DNA of 55,448 nt from Bacteroidota bacterium (lineage in GTDB: Bacteria; Bacteroidota; Bacteroidia; Flavobacteriales; Flavobacteriaceae), in assembly GCA_947460615.1 (NCBI GenBank), contig CANHHG010000005.1, positions 1 to 55,448 on the forward strand. Reading direction: 5' to 3'. This document shows, in pieces, positions 44,094-54,603 of the stretch. Positions within the stretch are counted from its first letter, which is position 1. Each line of letters starts with the position of its first letter. The position numbers and the translations under genes are program-made. The notes under the pieces were generated by a model that did not search any database, was not told the DNA's origin, and saw only the letters and a list, made by a program, of their open reading frames with translations.

Positions 44094-44778
44094 ATTTAAG
44101 AAGCGACAAGACCTCTGTTATATTTTCAAAGGAATAAAAATTATCGTGTTTTATTTCAAAATCAATTTTTTCATATTCCCAAGTGGTGTGATACGGAATG
44201 TGAACTCCGTAACCCCCAATATTTAAAATCGGTAAAACATCGGATTTTAGTGAATTTCCAATCATTAAAAAATCTTGAGGATCGCAATCCAATCGCCCTA
44301 ACATTTTTTGATAATCCAATTCGGTTTTATCACTCATCACTTCAATGTGATGAAAATAAGCCCCAATTCCTGAATCATGAAGTTTGCGGTGTTGGTCTTT
44401 TAAATCGCCTTTGGTGGCAACAACCAATTTGTAATTTCCTTGCAATTCAATTAAAACCTTTTCCACATTTGGAATTAATTCTACTGGTTTTTGCAATAAA
44501 TCCTTTCCAATTGTAATTATTTTTTCAATCCCACTTCCAGAAATTGTATGATTGGTTAATTCCAAAGCGGTTTCAATCATAGAAAGTGTAAATGCCTTAA
44601 TGCCAAATCCATACAAAGATAAATTGGCAATTTGATGATTTAATATCAGCCCTAAGATTTCTTGCTTTGAAGCATAGTCTTGAAACAACACACAAAAACG
44701 CTCTTGGGCTTCATCGAAATAAGGTTCGTTGTGCCACAATGTATCATCGGCATCAAAAGCAATTATTTTTGGATTCAT
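44092..44778 (-). CDS. HAD-superfamily hydrolase
   Basis: 228 residues. HAD motif I is FDADDTLW (nucleophile Asp9, acid Asp11), motif II VVATKGD, and motif III/IV PQDFLMIGNSLKSDVLP. The cap between motifs I and II (about 20-110) is helical. Likely a phosphatase of a small phosphorylated metabolite; the substrate cannot be read. Its ATG directly follows the metG stop, so it is co-translated with metG. Confidence 0.88.
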   Translation of the reverse strand: MNPKIIAFDADDTLWHNEPYFDEAQERFCVLFQDYASKQEILGLILNHQIANLSLYGFGIKAFTLSMIETALELTNHTISGSGIEKIITIGKDLLQKPVELIPNVEKVLIELQGNYKLVVATKGDLKDQHRKLHDSGIGAYFHHIEVMSDKTELDYQKMLGRLDCDPQDFLMIGNSLKSDVLPILNIGGYGVHIPYHTTWEYEKIDFEIKHDNFYSFENITEVLSLLK

Positions 44779-46839
44779 TTAGTTTATTGTTTCGCCATTA
44801 GCAACTCCATCGGCATCGGGATTTACAAAAACCAATTTCCCTTCTGAATTGGTAGTCATCAAAATCATTCCTTCACTGTCAACTCCGCGAAGGTTTCTAG
44901 GAGCTAAATTCACTAAAACCGTAACGCGTTTCCCAATAATTTCTTCAGGAGAAAAACTCTCTGCAATTCCTGAAACAATGGTACGAATATCAATTCCTGT
45001 ATCGATTTTTAAGATCAGCAATTTATTTGCTTTGGGCATTTTTTCTGCTTCTAGAATTGTCCCTACCCGCAAATCTATTTTAGCAAAATCATCGTATTGA
45101 ATAGTTTCTTTTTGAGGTTCCGCCATTTTTTTATCCGCTTTATTTGCCACTTTCGTAGCTTCTAATTTGTCAATTTGTTTTTGTATTTCTTCGTCTTCAA
45201 TTTTTGCAAAAAGCAATTCTGCTTCTCCGATTTGGTGCCCTTCAGGAATTAATCCCGAAGTTTGAGATACTGTTTTCCAATCAATTTTATTCTGTATTTT
45301 TAGAATTCTCGAAAGTTTCACAGCTGTAAAAGGTAAAAAAGGTTCGCAAAGTGAACTTAAAGCAGCAGCAATTTGCAATGCCACATACATTTGTGTTTGT
45401 ACTCTTTCTGGGTTGTCTTTGATTACTTTCCAAGGCTCTTCGTCGGCGAGGTATTTATTCCCCAAACGGGCAACATTCATTAATTCTCCCAAAGCCTCTC
45501 TAAAACGGTAGCGCTCTAAAGAACTAGAAATTACCGCTGGATAGGCTTTTAATTCGGTTAAAGTAGCGTTGTCAATATCTAAAAATTCACTCGGATTCGG
45601 AACAATACCATTGTAAAATTTATTGGTTAATACCACTACACGGTTGATAAAATTCCCAAAAATCGCAACCAATTCATTGTTATTTCTCGCCTGAAAATCT
45701 TTCCAGGTAAAATCGTTATCCTTAGTTTCTGGCGCATTAGAAGTCAATGCATACCTCAAAACATCTTGCTGATTTGGAAAATCAATCAAATATTCGTGCA
45801 ACCAAACCGCCCAATTTTTTGAGGTCGATAATTTATCCCCTTCCAAATTCAAGAATTCATTTGCAGGAACATTATCAGGTAAAATATAACTTCCTTCTGC
45901 TTTTAACATCGCAGGAAAAATAATACAATGAAATACAATATTATCTTTTCCTATGAAGTGTACCAGTTTAGTATCTTCATTTTTCCAATACGGTTCCCAA
46001 TCTTTTCCTTCTCTCGCAGCCCATTCTTTGGAAGCTGAAATATATCCAATTGGGGCGTCAAACCACACGTATAATTTTTTGCCTTCGGCGCCTTCCACGG
46101 GCACATCAATTCCCCAATCTAAATCTCTGGTAACCGCTCGAGGTTCTAGACCGCTATCAATCCAAGATTTCACTTGTCCATAAACATTAGGCTTCCAGTC
46201 GTTTTTATGACCAACCAAAATCCATTCTCTCAAAAAAGCATCGTATCGGTCCAAAGGTAAAAACCAGTGTTTTGTAGATTTCAAAACGGGTATTTCACCT
46301 GTAATGGCAGATTTTGGATTAATTAAATCGGTTGCATTTAGTGTAGAACCACATTTTTCACATTGGTCACCATACGCTTCTTCATGTCCACATTTTGGAC
46401 AAGTTCCAGTTACAAATCGATCTGCTAAAAATTGATTGGCTTTAGCATCATACAATTGTTCTGTTACCTGCTCAACAAAATCCCCATTGTCATATAATTT
46501 TTTGAAAAATTCAGAGGCAGTTTCATGATGAATCTTGGAAGACGTTCTTGAATAATTATCAAATGAGATCCCAAAATCAATAAACGATTGACGAATTATT
46601 CCGTCATATTTATCAATGATTTCCTGAGGTGTTACCCCTTCTTTTTTGGCTTTCATAGATATTGCAACACCGTGTTCGTCGCTTCCGCAAACAAACAAAA
46701 CCTCTTTATCTTGTAATCTCAAATAACGAGAATATATATCTGAAGGCACGTAAACGCCAGCCAAATGACCAATATGTATTGGCCCATTAGTGTAAGGCAG
46801 CGCGGCGGTTATGGTATATCTTTTTGGATTTTGTATCAT
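44779..46839 (-). CDS. metG: Methionyl-tRNA synthetase
   Basis: 686 residues from the ATG at 46839; a longer in-frame start at 46884 would lie inside the -7 box (46882-46889) and adds a non-conserved 15 residues. Class I synthetase: HIGH as HIGH (His22-His25), the zinc knuckle [26 protein letters not shown] as the KMSKS loop, the anticodon-binding helical domain, and the C-terminal tRNA-binding OB domain ([33 protein letters not shown]). It charges tRNA-Met; operon with the HAD gene. Confidence 0.95.
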   Translation of the reverse strand: MIQNPKRYTITAALPYTNGPIHIGHLAGVYVPSDIYSRYLRLQDKEVLFVCGSDEHGVAISMKAKKEGVTPQEIIDKYDGIIRQSFIDFGISFDNYSRTSSKIHHETASEFFKKLYDNGDFVEQVTEQLYDAKANQFLADRFVTGTCPKCGHEEAYGDQCEKCGSTLNATDLINPKSAITGEIPVLKSTKHWFLPLDRYDAFLREWILVGHKNDWKPNVYGQVKSWIDSGLEPRAVTRDLDWGIDVPVEGAEGKKLYVWFDAPIGYISASKEWAAREGKDWEPYWKNEDTKLVHFIGKDNIVFHCIIFPAMLKAEGSYILPDNVPANEFLNLEGDKLSTSKNWAVWLHEYLIDFPNQQDVLRYALTSNAPETKDNDFTWKDFQARNNNELVAIFGNFINRVVVLTNKFYNGIVPNPSEFLDIDNATLTELKAYPAVISSSLERYRFREALGELMNVARLGNKYLADEEPWKVIKDNPERVQTQMYVALQIAAALSSLCEPFLPFTAVKLSRILKIQNKIDWKTVSQTSGLIPEGHQIGEAELLFAKIEDEEIQKQIDKLEATKVANKADKKMAEPQKETIQYDDFAKIDLRVGTILEAEKMPKANKLLILKIDTGIDIRTIVSGIAESFSPEEIIGKRVTVLVNLAPRNLRGVDSEGMILMTTNSEGKLVFVNPDADGVANGETIN

Positions 46840-46881
46840 AATTGTATTTTTGAAATCCTTGAAACTCACCAAGAATAGATG

Positions 46882-46889
46882 CAAAAATA
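46882..46889 (-). promoter_or_regulatory. -7 promoter box for metG
   Basis: Minus strand TATTTTTG, full match to TAnnTTTG. The start should be near 46877, leaving a leader of about 38 nt and ruling against translation from 46884. Confidence 0.5.
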
Positions 46890-47024
46890 AGATATTTTAT
46901 AATAGGGACAAGTAGCACTATTGTACGGAATTACTTTTTTATTTAATTATTAATATTAATTGCAATTAAATAACTTCAATCCTATTTTGTATATTCGTGA
47001 ATTGAACCTAAGATATCAAACAAA

Positions 47025-48368
47025 ATGAAGTGGGAAGAATTATTATCACTAAAAAGACAAGGAGACAGTTTTAAGCGTTTGCGCAAAGAACAAGATGACA
47101 CCCGACTGGGATTTGAAGTCGATTATGACCGAATTATATTTTCATCAGCGTTTCGAAGTTTACAAGATAAAACGCAAGTAATCCCAATGTCTAAAACAGA
47201 TTTTGTTCACACTCGACTAACTCATAGTCTTGAAGTTTCGGTTGTAGGGCGTTCTATTGGACGGTTAGTGGGAAAGAAAATAATTGAAAAATACCCCTAT
47301 TTAAATGAAATACATGGGTTTGAAATGAATGATTTTGGAGCAATTGTGGCTGCAGCTTCATTAGCTCACGACATTGGAAATCCCCCTTTTGGACATTCTG
47401 GAGAAAAAGCAATTGGAGAGTACTTTTCAATTGGTAATGGCCAAAAATACAAAGCTAAATTATCACATAAAGAATGGCAAGACCTTATTGATTTTGAAGG
47501 AAATGCGAATGGATTCTCTGTGTTAACTAGCTCAAGACCAGGAAACGATGGTGGGTTAAGAATTTCCTACGCTACTTTAGGGGCTTTTATGAAATACCCA
47601 AAAGAGAGTTTGCCTAAAAAACCAACCTCAGCAATTGCAGATAAAAAATATGGCTTTTTTCAGTCGGATGTGGCATTTTTTAAAGATGTTGCCACGGAAT
47701 TAGGTATGATCCCAAATAAATCGGGAAAAGACATCGGTTATGAACGACACCCATTAGCCTATTTAGTTGAGGCCGCTGATGATATTTGTTATACAATTAT
47801 TGATTTTGAAGACGGTATAAACCTAGGTTTAGTTTCTGAAGATTATGCATTGGAATACCTAATAAATTTGGTGAAAGACAGTATTGATACTAATAAATAC
47901 AATACTTTAACGTCAAAAGAAGATCGAATTAGTTATTTGCGTGCTATTGCAATTGGTAGTTTGATAAATGATGCTGTAACGGTTTTTATTGAAAACGAAG
48001 AGGCTATTTTAAATGGAAAATTCCCTTATGCGCTAACCGATAAGAGTAAATATAAAGCTCAAATGGATGATATTATCAAATTGAGTGTGAAAAAAATATA
48101 CAAAAGCCGAGAAGTAATTGAAAAAGAGCTTACTGGTTATCAAATAATTAATACGCTTTTAGACAAATTTATTACTGCTTACAATAATAGTTACGAGGGA
48201 AAAGCCTCTAATTTTGACAGTTTAGTTTTAGAATTACTTCCAGAAAAATTCAGAGTTGAAAAAGATAATTTATACGACCGATTACTCCATATTTGTCATT
48301 TTATTTCTTTACTAACCGACGGAAACGCTTACATATTATTTAACACCATAAATGCGTCAAAAAGTTAA
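47025..48368 (+). CDS. dgt: Deoxyguanosinetriphosphate triphosphohydrolase
   Basis: 447 residues, usual length. HD metal site: His67 (HTRLTHSLEVSVVG), His115-Asp116 and His124 (AHDIGNPPFGHSGE), plus a later Asp (EAADDICYTIIDFEDG). It hydrolyses dGTP to deoxyguanosine and triphosphate, affecting dNTP pools. The deoxynucleoside kinase at 2.3 kb works in the opposite direction, but the two genes are far apart. The next gene starts 15 bp after the stop. Confidence 0.93.
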   Translation: MKWEELLSLKRQGDSFKRLRKEQDDTRLGFEVDYDRIIFSSAFRSLQDKTQVIPMSKTDFVHTRLTHSLEVSVVGRSIGRLVGKKIIEKYPYLNEIHGFEMNDFGAIVAAASLAHDIGNPPFGHSGEKAIGEYFSIGNGQKYKAKLSHKEWQDLIDFEGNANGFSVLTSSRPGNDGGLRISYATLGAFMKYPKESLPKKPTSAIADKKYGFFQSDVAFFKDVATELGMIPNKSGKDIGYERHPLAYLVEAADDICYTIIDFEDGINLGLVSEDYALEYLINLVKDSIDTNKYNTLTSKEDRISYLRAIAIGSLINDAVTVFIENEEAILNGKFPYALTDKSKYKAQMDDIIKLSVKKIYKSREVIEKELTGYQIINTLLDKFITAYNNSYEGKASNFDSLVLELLPEKFRVEKDNLYDRLLHICHFISLLTDGNAYILFNTINASKS

Positions 48369-48383
48369 AAAAAAATTCAAATT

Positions 48384-51300
48384 ATGATAAATAAATTTCT
48401 CACTTCCATTTTCACTATTTTGTTTTTAGTGTCTGGTTTTTCTCAAACAGAAAAAAAAGCTGATGATTTATCCGCTACAAATAAAAAAAACAAAATAGAG
48501 AAGGCAAGCAAAAAAACGATTGAATTAAGAAAAAAATTGGCTTATTATCAAGAGCACAGTCCCTTTTTAAAAATAAAAAACGCAAAGCAAGGTAACAACC
48601 AAACAAATGGTATTCCTCCAAATAAATATTATGAAAATGAGTGGGAATTAACTATGAATCCTTTTTTAGGTAGACCAACACCTGAAAATTTAGAGGTTAT
48701 TAGAAAAGAATTATTAGTTGAAAGACAGCGCTTACTTGCTTCAGGTAGGGTTCCAGGAGACGCAGTAGATAATAGTTGGGTGGAAAGAGGCCCAACAAAT
48801 GTTGGAGGTAGAACAAGGGCAATAATGTTTGATCCAAATGATCCAACACGTGAAACGGTTTTTGCAGGTGGAGTAAGTGGTGGCTTATGGAAAAATACTG
48901 CCATTTCAAACGCAGGTTCTACATGGGATAGAGTTAACATTGCGGATAATTTAAATGTCTCTAGCCTTGCTTTTGATCCAAATAATACGAATATTTTTTA
49001 TGTTGGAACTGGAGAATGTTACACCGCTGGAGATGCAGGTGGAAATGGAGTTTGGAAATCAATTAATGCTGGTGCAACTTGGACTAGGGTACTCGGAGGG
49101 GTGACCGGTGTGACCGCTTTTCAATCTGCAAGTAATGTAACTATAAATAGTCCTTCTTTAATAGCTGGAAATTACCCATGCTACCCCAATTTATCTTTTG
49201 GCCCAAGAATTACATCAGCAATAACTTCAAATGTCGTTTTAGTTTCAGATGGGTCGTCGGCACCAACACTAGGATGTAATGGATTAATTAATTCTTCAGC
49301 TTTAAATGGAAAGATAGCATTAATAAGAAGGGGGGTTTGTTCTTTTGCTGTAAAAGTATTAAACGCTCAAAATGCAGGAGCAATTGCTGTAATAATTATG
49401 AATAATGTACCTGGCCCTCCTGCTGGAATTGGCGGATCAGATCCAACAATTACTATTCCATCAGTAATGATTTCTCAAGCAGATGGAAATCTTTTAGAAA
49501 CTGCTTTGACTTCAGGAGTAGTTAATGCAACTTTAAATCCAAGCATTTCTGGAGCAATTACAGGCAGTGTAGTTCCTGGAATTCAACATATTAATAAAAT
49601 TGCTATTCGAAATAATGCCGGAATTTCAGAGATATATGTAGCTGCAGCTGATTCTTATTATGGCCCATCAAACTCAACTACCTTTATGGGATCTGATGCT
49701 TATGGTGTATATAAATCTGTCAATGGAGGCTCTACTTGGACTCAATTAACAATGCCACTTACCCCAAATCAAAATAGGCATTGCCCAAATGATATAGAAA
49801 TTGGTGCGGATAATAAAATATGGATTTCAACTAAAAATAGCTTTAGTTTTTCAGATGGGGGAGGAAAGATTTTTTGTTCAACTGATGGGGGAGCAACGTT
49901 TATTGATAAATATACTGTAACTGGAAATGGCGGTGGCGAGAGGGTTGAAATTGAACCTTCTGCAACCAACCCTAACCTTATTTATGTGTTAGCACAACTA
50001 AATCAAGCTACTGCAACTGATGGTGTTGAAGTACAAATTATTAAAACCACAGATGGTTTTGCTACAACAACTCTTACTTCTTTACCTGTTGGAAATGAAA
50101 CAAGAGAAACAACTTATGGTTTTACAGGAGGTCAGGGATGGTATAACTTAATGATTGAAGCAGATCCAAGTAACGACCAAACGGTTTATGTAGGGGGAAT
50201 CGATTTATATAGATCGTCTAACGGGGGAAATTCATGGACAACAATATCAAATTGGACTACCAATGTTCACTCGGATCAACATGCTATGACGTTCAAGCCA
50301 GGAAATTCAAATATTGCTGTTTTTGGAAATGACGGTGGGGTATATTATGGTGGAAGCTTATCCACTGCAACAAGTAATTCTGGAATAACGTCACGAAATT
50401 CAGGTTTTAACGTTACTCAATTTTATACCGTTGGTGTAGGTCCCTCTGGCGTTGGAACTGGAGACTATTTTGTTGCAGGTGCTCAAGATAATGGTACACA
50501 GTATTTTGCGGGAGCTTCGGCAAATGCAAATAATAGTGTAAGAATTCAAGGAGGCGATGGTGCATTTTCGATGTTTGATCAAGACGTAGATAATTATTAC
50601 ATTACCAACTATGTCTATAACCAAAGTATTAATTACAGAACAATTGCTGGGGCAACTAGAGTAATTAATAGCGAATCTGCCAGTAACGGTGCATTTATTT
50701 GCCCTATGGCTTTAGATTCTAGTAAAGACATCTTGTTTTCTGACTACACTGTTCCTGGAGCAACACCAGTATATGGAATTAGAAGATATACTAATTTAAA
50801 AAGTGGCACGGTAGGAAAGACAACTTTTACCAATTCGGCTTTAATTACAAGTTCACCAACTGCATTAACTGTATCTAAATATTCAACTCCAGAGTCGGCA
50901 ACAACTTTATTGGCAGGTTTCAGAAATGGAAAGGTATTAATTTCTTTAAATGCAGATACTACTGTAACCTGGACAGATATAACGGGACCCGGTTTTGTAG
51001 GAAGCGTTTCGGATGTTGAATTTGGTCAATCTGAAAATGAAATTTTTGTAACTTTTCATAATTATAATGTGGTTAGCATTTGGTATAGTACCGATCGTGG
51101 ATTAACATGGCAAAACAAAGAAGGTAACTTGCCAGATATGCCCGTAAAATGTATTTTACAAAACCCATTAAAACTTAATGAAGTGATCGTGGGAACGGAT
51201 CTTGGTGTTTGGTATACCAATTCGTTTGATAACGCTTCTCCTACTTGGTATCAATCGTTCAACGGAATGAGTAATGTGAAAGTTACTGATTTGGATTTAA

Positions 51301-51638
51301 GAGATGACAATGCCGTGTATGCATCCACTTATGGTAGAGGTGTTTTCTCTGGATTATTTACCGCTAGAACATTGGCAAATGAAGACTTTTCAAATAAAAA
51401 AGGGGTTGTAATTTCTCCAAATCCTTCCGAAGGCATATTTACAATCAACATCAATCAATACGCTGGAAAGGTGTCTATTCAAGTGGTTGATTTGAACGGA
51501 AGAGAAGTTTATACCGCTAAAAATGAATTCTTTAATTCAGAAAAAGCAATTGATTTAAAGGCTTTAGAATCTGGAATATACGTGCTTAGAATTTCAGGGG
51601 ATGAATTAAATTATTCTCAAAAAATCATCAAAAACTAA
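48384..51638 (+). CDS. T9SS-exported beta-propeller (BNR/sortilin-like) protein with inserted PA domain
   Basis: 1084 residues. Signal peptide (cut before QTEKKADD), a charged linker (to about 85), then a beta-propeller with several Asp-box/BNR turns (STDGGATF, SSNGGNSWTT, STDRGLTWQNKEG). A protease-associated (PA) domain is inserted in the first propeller blades at about residues 255-400 (LNGKIALIRRGVCSFAVKVL). The last ~80 residues are a T9SS sorting domain (VVISPNPSEGIFTININ to ESGIYVLRISGDELNYSQK). No catalytic domain is visible. It is probably displayed or released at the surface; it could bind protein or polysaccharide. Confidence 0.88.
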   Translation: MINKFLTSIFTILFLVSGFSQTEKKADDLSATNKKNKIEKASKKTIELRKKLAYYQEHSPFLKIKNAKQGNNQTNGIPPNKYYENEWELTMNPFLGRPTPENLEVIRKELLVERQRLLASGRVPGDAVDNSWVERGPTNVGGRTRAIMFDPNDPTRETVFAGGVSGGLWKNTAISNAGSTWDRVNIADNLNVSSLAFDPNNTNIFYVGTGECYTAGDAGGNGVWKSINAGATWTRVLGGVTGVTAFQSASNVTINSPSLIAGNYPCYPNLSFGPRITSAITSNVVLVSDGSSAPTLGCNGLINSSALNGKIALIRRGVCSFAVKVLNAQNAGAIAVIIMNNVPGPPAGIGGSDPTITIPSVMISQADGNLLETALTSGVVNATLNPSISGAITGSVVPGIQHINKIAIRNNAGISEIYVAAADSYYGPSNSTTFMGSDAYGVYKSVNGGSTWTQLTMPLTPNQNRHCPNDIEIGADNKIWISTKNSFSFSDGGGKIFCSTDGGATFIDKYTVTGNGGGERVEIEPSATNPNLIYVLAQLNQATATDGVEVQIIKTTDGFATTTLTSLPVGNETRETTYGFTGGQGWYNLMIEADPSNDQTVYVGGIDLYRSSNGGNSWTTISNWTTNVHSDQHAMTFKPGNSNIAVFGNDGGVYYGGSLSTATSNSGITSRNSGFNVTQFYTVGVGPSGVGTGDYFVAGAQDNGTQYFAGASANANNSVRIQGGDGAFSMFDQDVDNYYITNYVYNQSINYRTIAGATRVINSESASNGAFICPMALDSSKDILFSDYTVPGATPVYGIRRYTNLKSGTVGKTTFTNSALITSSPTALTVSKYSTPESATTLLAGFRNGKVLISLNADTTVTWTDITGPGFVGSVSDVEFGQSENEIFVTFHNYNVVSIWYSTDRGLTWQNKEGNLPDMPVKCILQNPLKLNEVIVGTDLGVWYTNSFDNASPTWYQSFNGMSNVKVTDLDLRDDNAVYASTYGRGVFSGLFTARTLANEDFSNKKGVVISPNPSEGIFTININQYAGKVSIQVVDLNGREVYTAKNEFFNSEKAIDLKALESGIYVLRISGDELNYSQKIIKN

Positions 51639-51661
51639 TTTTATACTGTTGAATAAAATAT

Positions 51662-51690
51662 TCCAATCATGAAAATGGTTGGATTTTTTT
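51662..51690. terminator. Terminator after the T9SS protein gene
   Basis: 9-bp stem TCCAATCAT/ATGGTTGGA (51662-51670 and 51675-51683, one wobble pair), GAAA loop, then T7. The T run reaches the dxs stop codon on the other strand (51689). Confidence 0.8.
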
Positions 51691-53452
51691 ATGAAAATAG
51701 GGAAGTTAGACTGTCAACATCTATTTTACAATATTGATGTAACTCTTCTATTGTTCCTTGCTCAATAAATTCATCAGGGATTCCCAAATTTAGAACTAGG
51801 TTTGAGTAATTATTTTGTGATGCAAATTCTAAAATAGCGCTTCCAAATCCCCCTTTTATTACTCCATCTTCTAGAGTAATTATTTTTTTATATTCATTAA
51901 AAATAGTATGCAATGTGCTTTCGTCTAATGGTTTTACAAATGCAAAATCATAGTGTGCTATCGCTTCTGGGTTATTCAATTTGGCTAATGCCAATGTAAC
52001 AGAATTCCCTATTGGTCCATTTGATAAAACAGCGGTATTTGTTCCTTTTTTTAAATAATTGGCTTTGCCTATTTCCAATTTCATATAGGGCTTTTGCCAA
52101 TCAACAATTTGCCCTCTACCTCTAGGATATCGAATTGCAATGGGGTGATTCAAGCCCAGTTGAGCAGTATATAAAATATTCCGAAGCGCGATTTCGTTCA
52201 TTGGTGAATACACAATTAGGTTGGGAATACACCGCAAATAAGCCAAATCAAAAACCCCATGATGCGTTGCACCATCTTCCCCAACCAAACCTGCTCTATC
52301 CAAACAGAAAATTACAGGAAGATTTTGTAAAGCGACATCGTGAATAACTTGATCATAAGCACGTTGCAAAAAGGTAGAATAGATATTACAAAAAACAATC
52401 ATTCCTTGAGTGGACATTCCCGCAGCTAAGGTTACCGCGTGTTGCTCAGCAATTCCAACATCAAAAGCGCGTTTTGGAAACTCATCCATCATGAATTTTA
52501 GAGAACTACCAGTAGGCATTGCAGGAGTAATTCCTATTATTTTAAAATTGGCTTTCGCCAAATCCAATACCGTTAATCCAAAAACATCTTGGTATTTTGG
52601 TGGTAAATGTTGCTCCGATTTTGGAATAATATCTCCGGTGATTTTATCAAATTTCCCGGGGGCATGGTATTGCACTTGATTGTCTTCGGCTTGTTGAAGT
52701 CCTTTTCCTTTAGTTGTAATTATATGAAGGAATTTAGGTCCTTTTATTTTCTGTAATCGTTTTAATTCTTTTAAAACTGCATAAATATCGTTTCCATCAA
52801 TTGGCCCGGAATAATCAAAATTTAGGGATTTGATCATGTTGTTTTCCCTTGGATTTTTTCCTTCTTTTACTGCAGTTAAATAGTTTTTCAATGCCCCAAC
52901 ACTTGGATCAATTCCAATGGCATTATCGTTTAGAATCACTAATAAATTGGCATCGGTAACTCCGGCGTGATTCAATCCTTCAAACGCCATTCCGGAAGCT
53001 ATTGAGGCATCGCCAATAACCGCAATATGATGTTTGTTGAAATCCCCTTTCAAATTGGAAGCAATTGCCATTCCTAAAGCAGCTGATATTGAAGTTGAAG
53101 AGTGACCAACGCCAAAAGTATCGTAATCACTTTCACTGCGTTTTGGAAATCCTGAAATTCCGTTTAGTTGTCGGTTGGTATGAAAATTATCTCTTCTGCC
53201 GGTAAGAATTTTGTGACCATAGGCTTGATGACCAACATCCCAAACTAATAAATCATTTGGAGTATCAAAAATATAATGCAGGGCGATGGTTAATTCTATA
53301 ACGCCTAAGCTAGCGCCTAAATGCCCTTCTTTTACGGCAACAATATCAATAATAAAATCCCGCAACTCTTGAGCCAATTGAGGAAGTTGTCCTTCGCCAA
53401 GAAGCCGTAAATCGGAGGGAGAATTGATATTTAAAAGTAAATTGTTCGACAT
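51689..53452 (-). CDS. dxs: 1-deoxy-D-xylulose-5-phosphate synthase
   Basis: 587 residues, somewhat shorter than the typical 620-640 but with all three domains. Thiamine diphosphate site: GDASIASGMAFEGLNHAG, DNAIGIDPSVG, and the pyrimidine-domain RAGLVGEDGATHHGVFDLA. N-terminal EGHLGASLGVIELTIALHYIF and DVGHQAYGHKILTGR are hallmarks. It condenses pyruvate and glyceraldehyde 3-phosphate, the first step of the MEP isoprenoid pathway. Single gene, -7 box 4 nt before the ATG. Confidence 0.95.
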   Translation of the reverse strand: MSNNLLLNINSPSDLRLLGEGQLPQLAQELRDFIIDIVAVKEGHLGASLGVIELTIALHYIFDTPNDLLVWDVGHQAYGHKILTGRRDNFHTNRQLNGISGFPKRSESDYDTFGVGHSSTSISAALGMAIASNLKGDFNKHHIAVIGDASIASGMAFEGLNHAGVTDANLLVILNDNAIGIDPSVGALKNYLTAVKEGKNPRENNMIKSLNFDYSGPIDGNDIYAVLKELKRLQKIKGPKFLHIITTKGKGLQQAEDNQVQYHAPGKFDKITGDIIPKSEQHLPPKYQDVFGLTVLDLAKANFKIIGITPAMPTGSSLKFMMDEFPKRAFDVGIAEQHAVTLAAGMSTQGMIVFCNIYSTFLQRAYDQVIHDVALQNLPVIFCLDRAGLVGEDGATHHGVFDLAYLRCIPNLIVYSPMNEIALRNILYTAQLGLNHPIAIRYPRGRGQIVDWQKPYMKLEIGKANYLKKGTNTAVLSNGPIGNSVTLALAKLNNPEAIAHYDFAFVKPLDESTLHTIFNEYKKIITLEDGVIKGGFGSAILEFASQNNYSNLVLNLGIPDEFIEQGTIEELHQYCKIDVDSLTSLFS

Positions 53453-53456
53453 AATG

Positions 53457-53464
53457 CAAATGTA
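53457..53464 (-). promoter_or_regulatory. -7 promoter box for dxs (implies leaderless mRNA)
   Basis: Minus strand TACATTTG, full match to TAnnTTTG, ending 4 nt before the dxs ATG, the same spacing as at rbfA and umuC. Confidence 0.55.
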
Positions 53465-53525
53465 CGATTTGAAATTGTATTTTTGTTCTTAACTAATAAA
53501 TTCCCTATTTGGGGTTAAGGTATTT

Positions 53526-53969
53526 ATGGAAAACCCTTTCAGCGACGAATATTTCATGAAAAAAGCTTTGCAGGAAGCAGAATTGGCGTTTGAAAAAGGT
53601 GAAATTCCTGTGGGTGCTTTGATTGTGGTTGACAATAAAATCATTGCGAGAACCCACAATCTCACGGAACTTTTGAATGATGTTACTGCACATGCAGAAA
53701 TGCAAGCCATTACTTCAGCAGCCAATTTCCTTGGCGGAAAATACCTAACGGGCTGCACTTTGTATGTTACTTTAGAACCTTGCCAAATGTGTGCTGGTGC
53801 ATTGTATTGGAGTCAGATTTCCAAAATTGTGTTTGGTGCAAGAGATGAAAACAGAGGTTTTGAGAAAATGGGAACACAATTGCATCCTAAAACAACTGTT
53901 GTTCGAGGGGTTTTGGCCAATGAAGCATCGGTGTTGATGAAATCGTTTTTTGCTGGTAAAAGAAAATAA
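53526..53969 (+). CDS. tadA: tRNA adenosine(34) deaminase
   Basis: 147 residues. Zinc site of the cytidine/adenosine deaminase family: His56-Ala-Glu58 (TAHAEMQAI) and PCQMC (Cys86, Cys89). The GALYWSQISKIVFGARDE and HPKTTVVRGVLANE stretches match TadA. It converts A34 to inosine in tRNA-Arg(ACG). It ends one base from the ABC ATPase stop on the other strand. Confidence 0.93.
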   Translation: MENPFSDEYFMKKALQEAELAFEKGEIPVGALIVVDNKIIARTHNLTELLNDVTAHAEMQAITSAANFLGGKYLTGCTLYVTLEPCQMCAGALYWSQISKIVFGARDENRGFEKMGTQLHPKTTVVRGVLANEASVLMKSFFAGKRK

Positions 53970-53970
53970 T

Positions 53971-54603
53971 TTATTGAAATAGCTTTTCTTCGATTTTTTG
54001 AAAATCACTTTTTTGAAAATTCACAATCTTCTTGTCTTTAATTACAAATATTGACTCACAATTAGCATAAAGTATTTCTAATATATGTGAGGAAATTAAT
54101 ATTATACTGCTTTTACTTTTTTCCTTTAAATACTGAACTAAAATATAGTTTGCTTCTAAATCCAATCCATTAAAGGGTTCGTCTAAAATATAAATGGGAT
54201 ATTCATTTTGAAAAACGGCATTGAGATACGTTTTCTTTTTCATGCCAGTAGAGAAATTTTTTATCAATTGGTTTTCAGTTACATCAAATATCATTTTGGA
54301 ATTATTAGAAGTCATTGAAGTTAATTCCCTATAAAAATCATAAAATTCAGTTGCGGTTAATTCTTCATATAAAGCAGGTTCTGTGGGACACCATAATGCT
54401 TTTTGACTTTTTAAAGCCTCATTTTCAAAACTGATTTTCCCTTCAAATGACGTCAGAGATAACATGCATTTAAAAAGTGTGGTTTTCCCTTCTCCATTTT
54501 TCCCCACAATCCCGTAAATCCCATTTTTGTGGATTTCAATGTTAATGTTTTCAAGAATAATCTTGTTGGCAAACTCTTTTTCTGAAATTGAAATATCAAG
54601 CAT
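53971..54603 (-). CDS. ABC transporter ATP-binding protein
   Basis: 210 residues, short form typical of bacitracin/lantibiotic-type or ABC-2 exporters. Walker A GKNGEGKT (34-41), signature NFSTGM (116-121, in place of LSGGQ), Walker B YILDEP (138-143) and the H-loop His in LISSHI. Acts with the membrane protein encoded upstream, which it overlaps by 8 bp. Substrate unknown. Confidence 0.9.
   Translation of the reverse strand: MLDISISEKEFANKIILENINIEIHKNGIYGIVGKNGEGKTTLFKCMLSLTSFEGKISFENEALKSQKALWCPTEPALYEELTATEFYDFYRELTSMTSNNSKMIFDVTENQLIKNFSTGMKKKTYLNAVFQNEYPIYILDEPFNGLDLEANYILVQYLKEKSKSSIILISSHILEILYANCESIFVIKDKKIVNFQKSDFQKIEEKLFQ

Noticed and set aside
46840..46884. Longer start of metG
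   Set aside because: It would lie in the -7 box and add 15 residues not typical of MetG; the internal ATG gives the conserved N-terminus.
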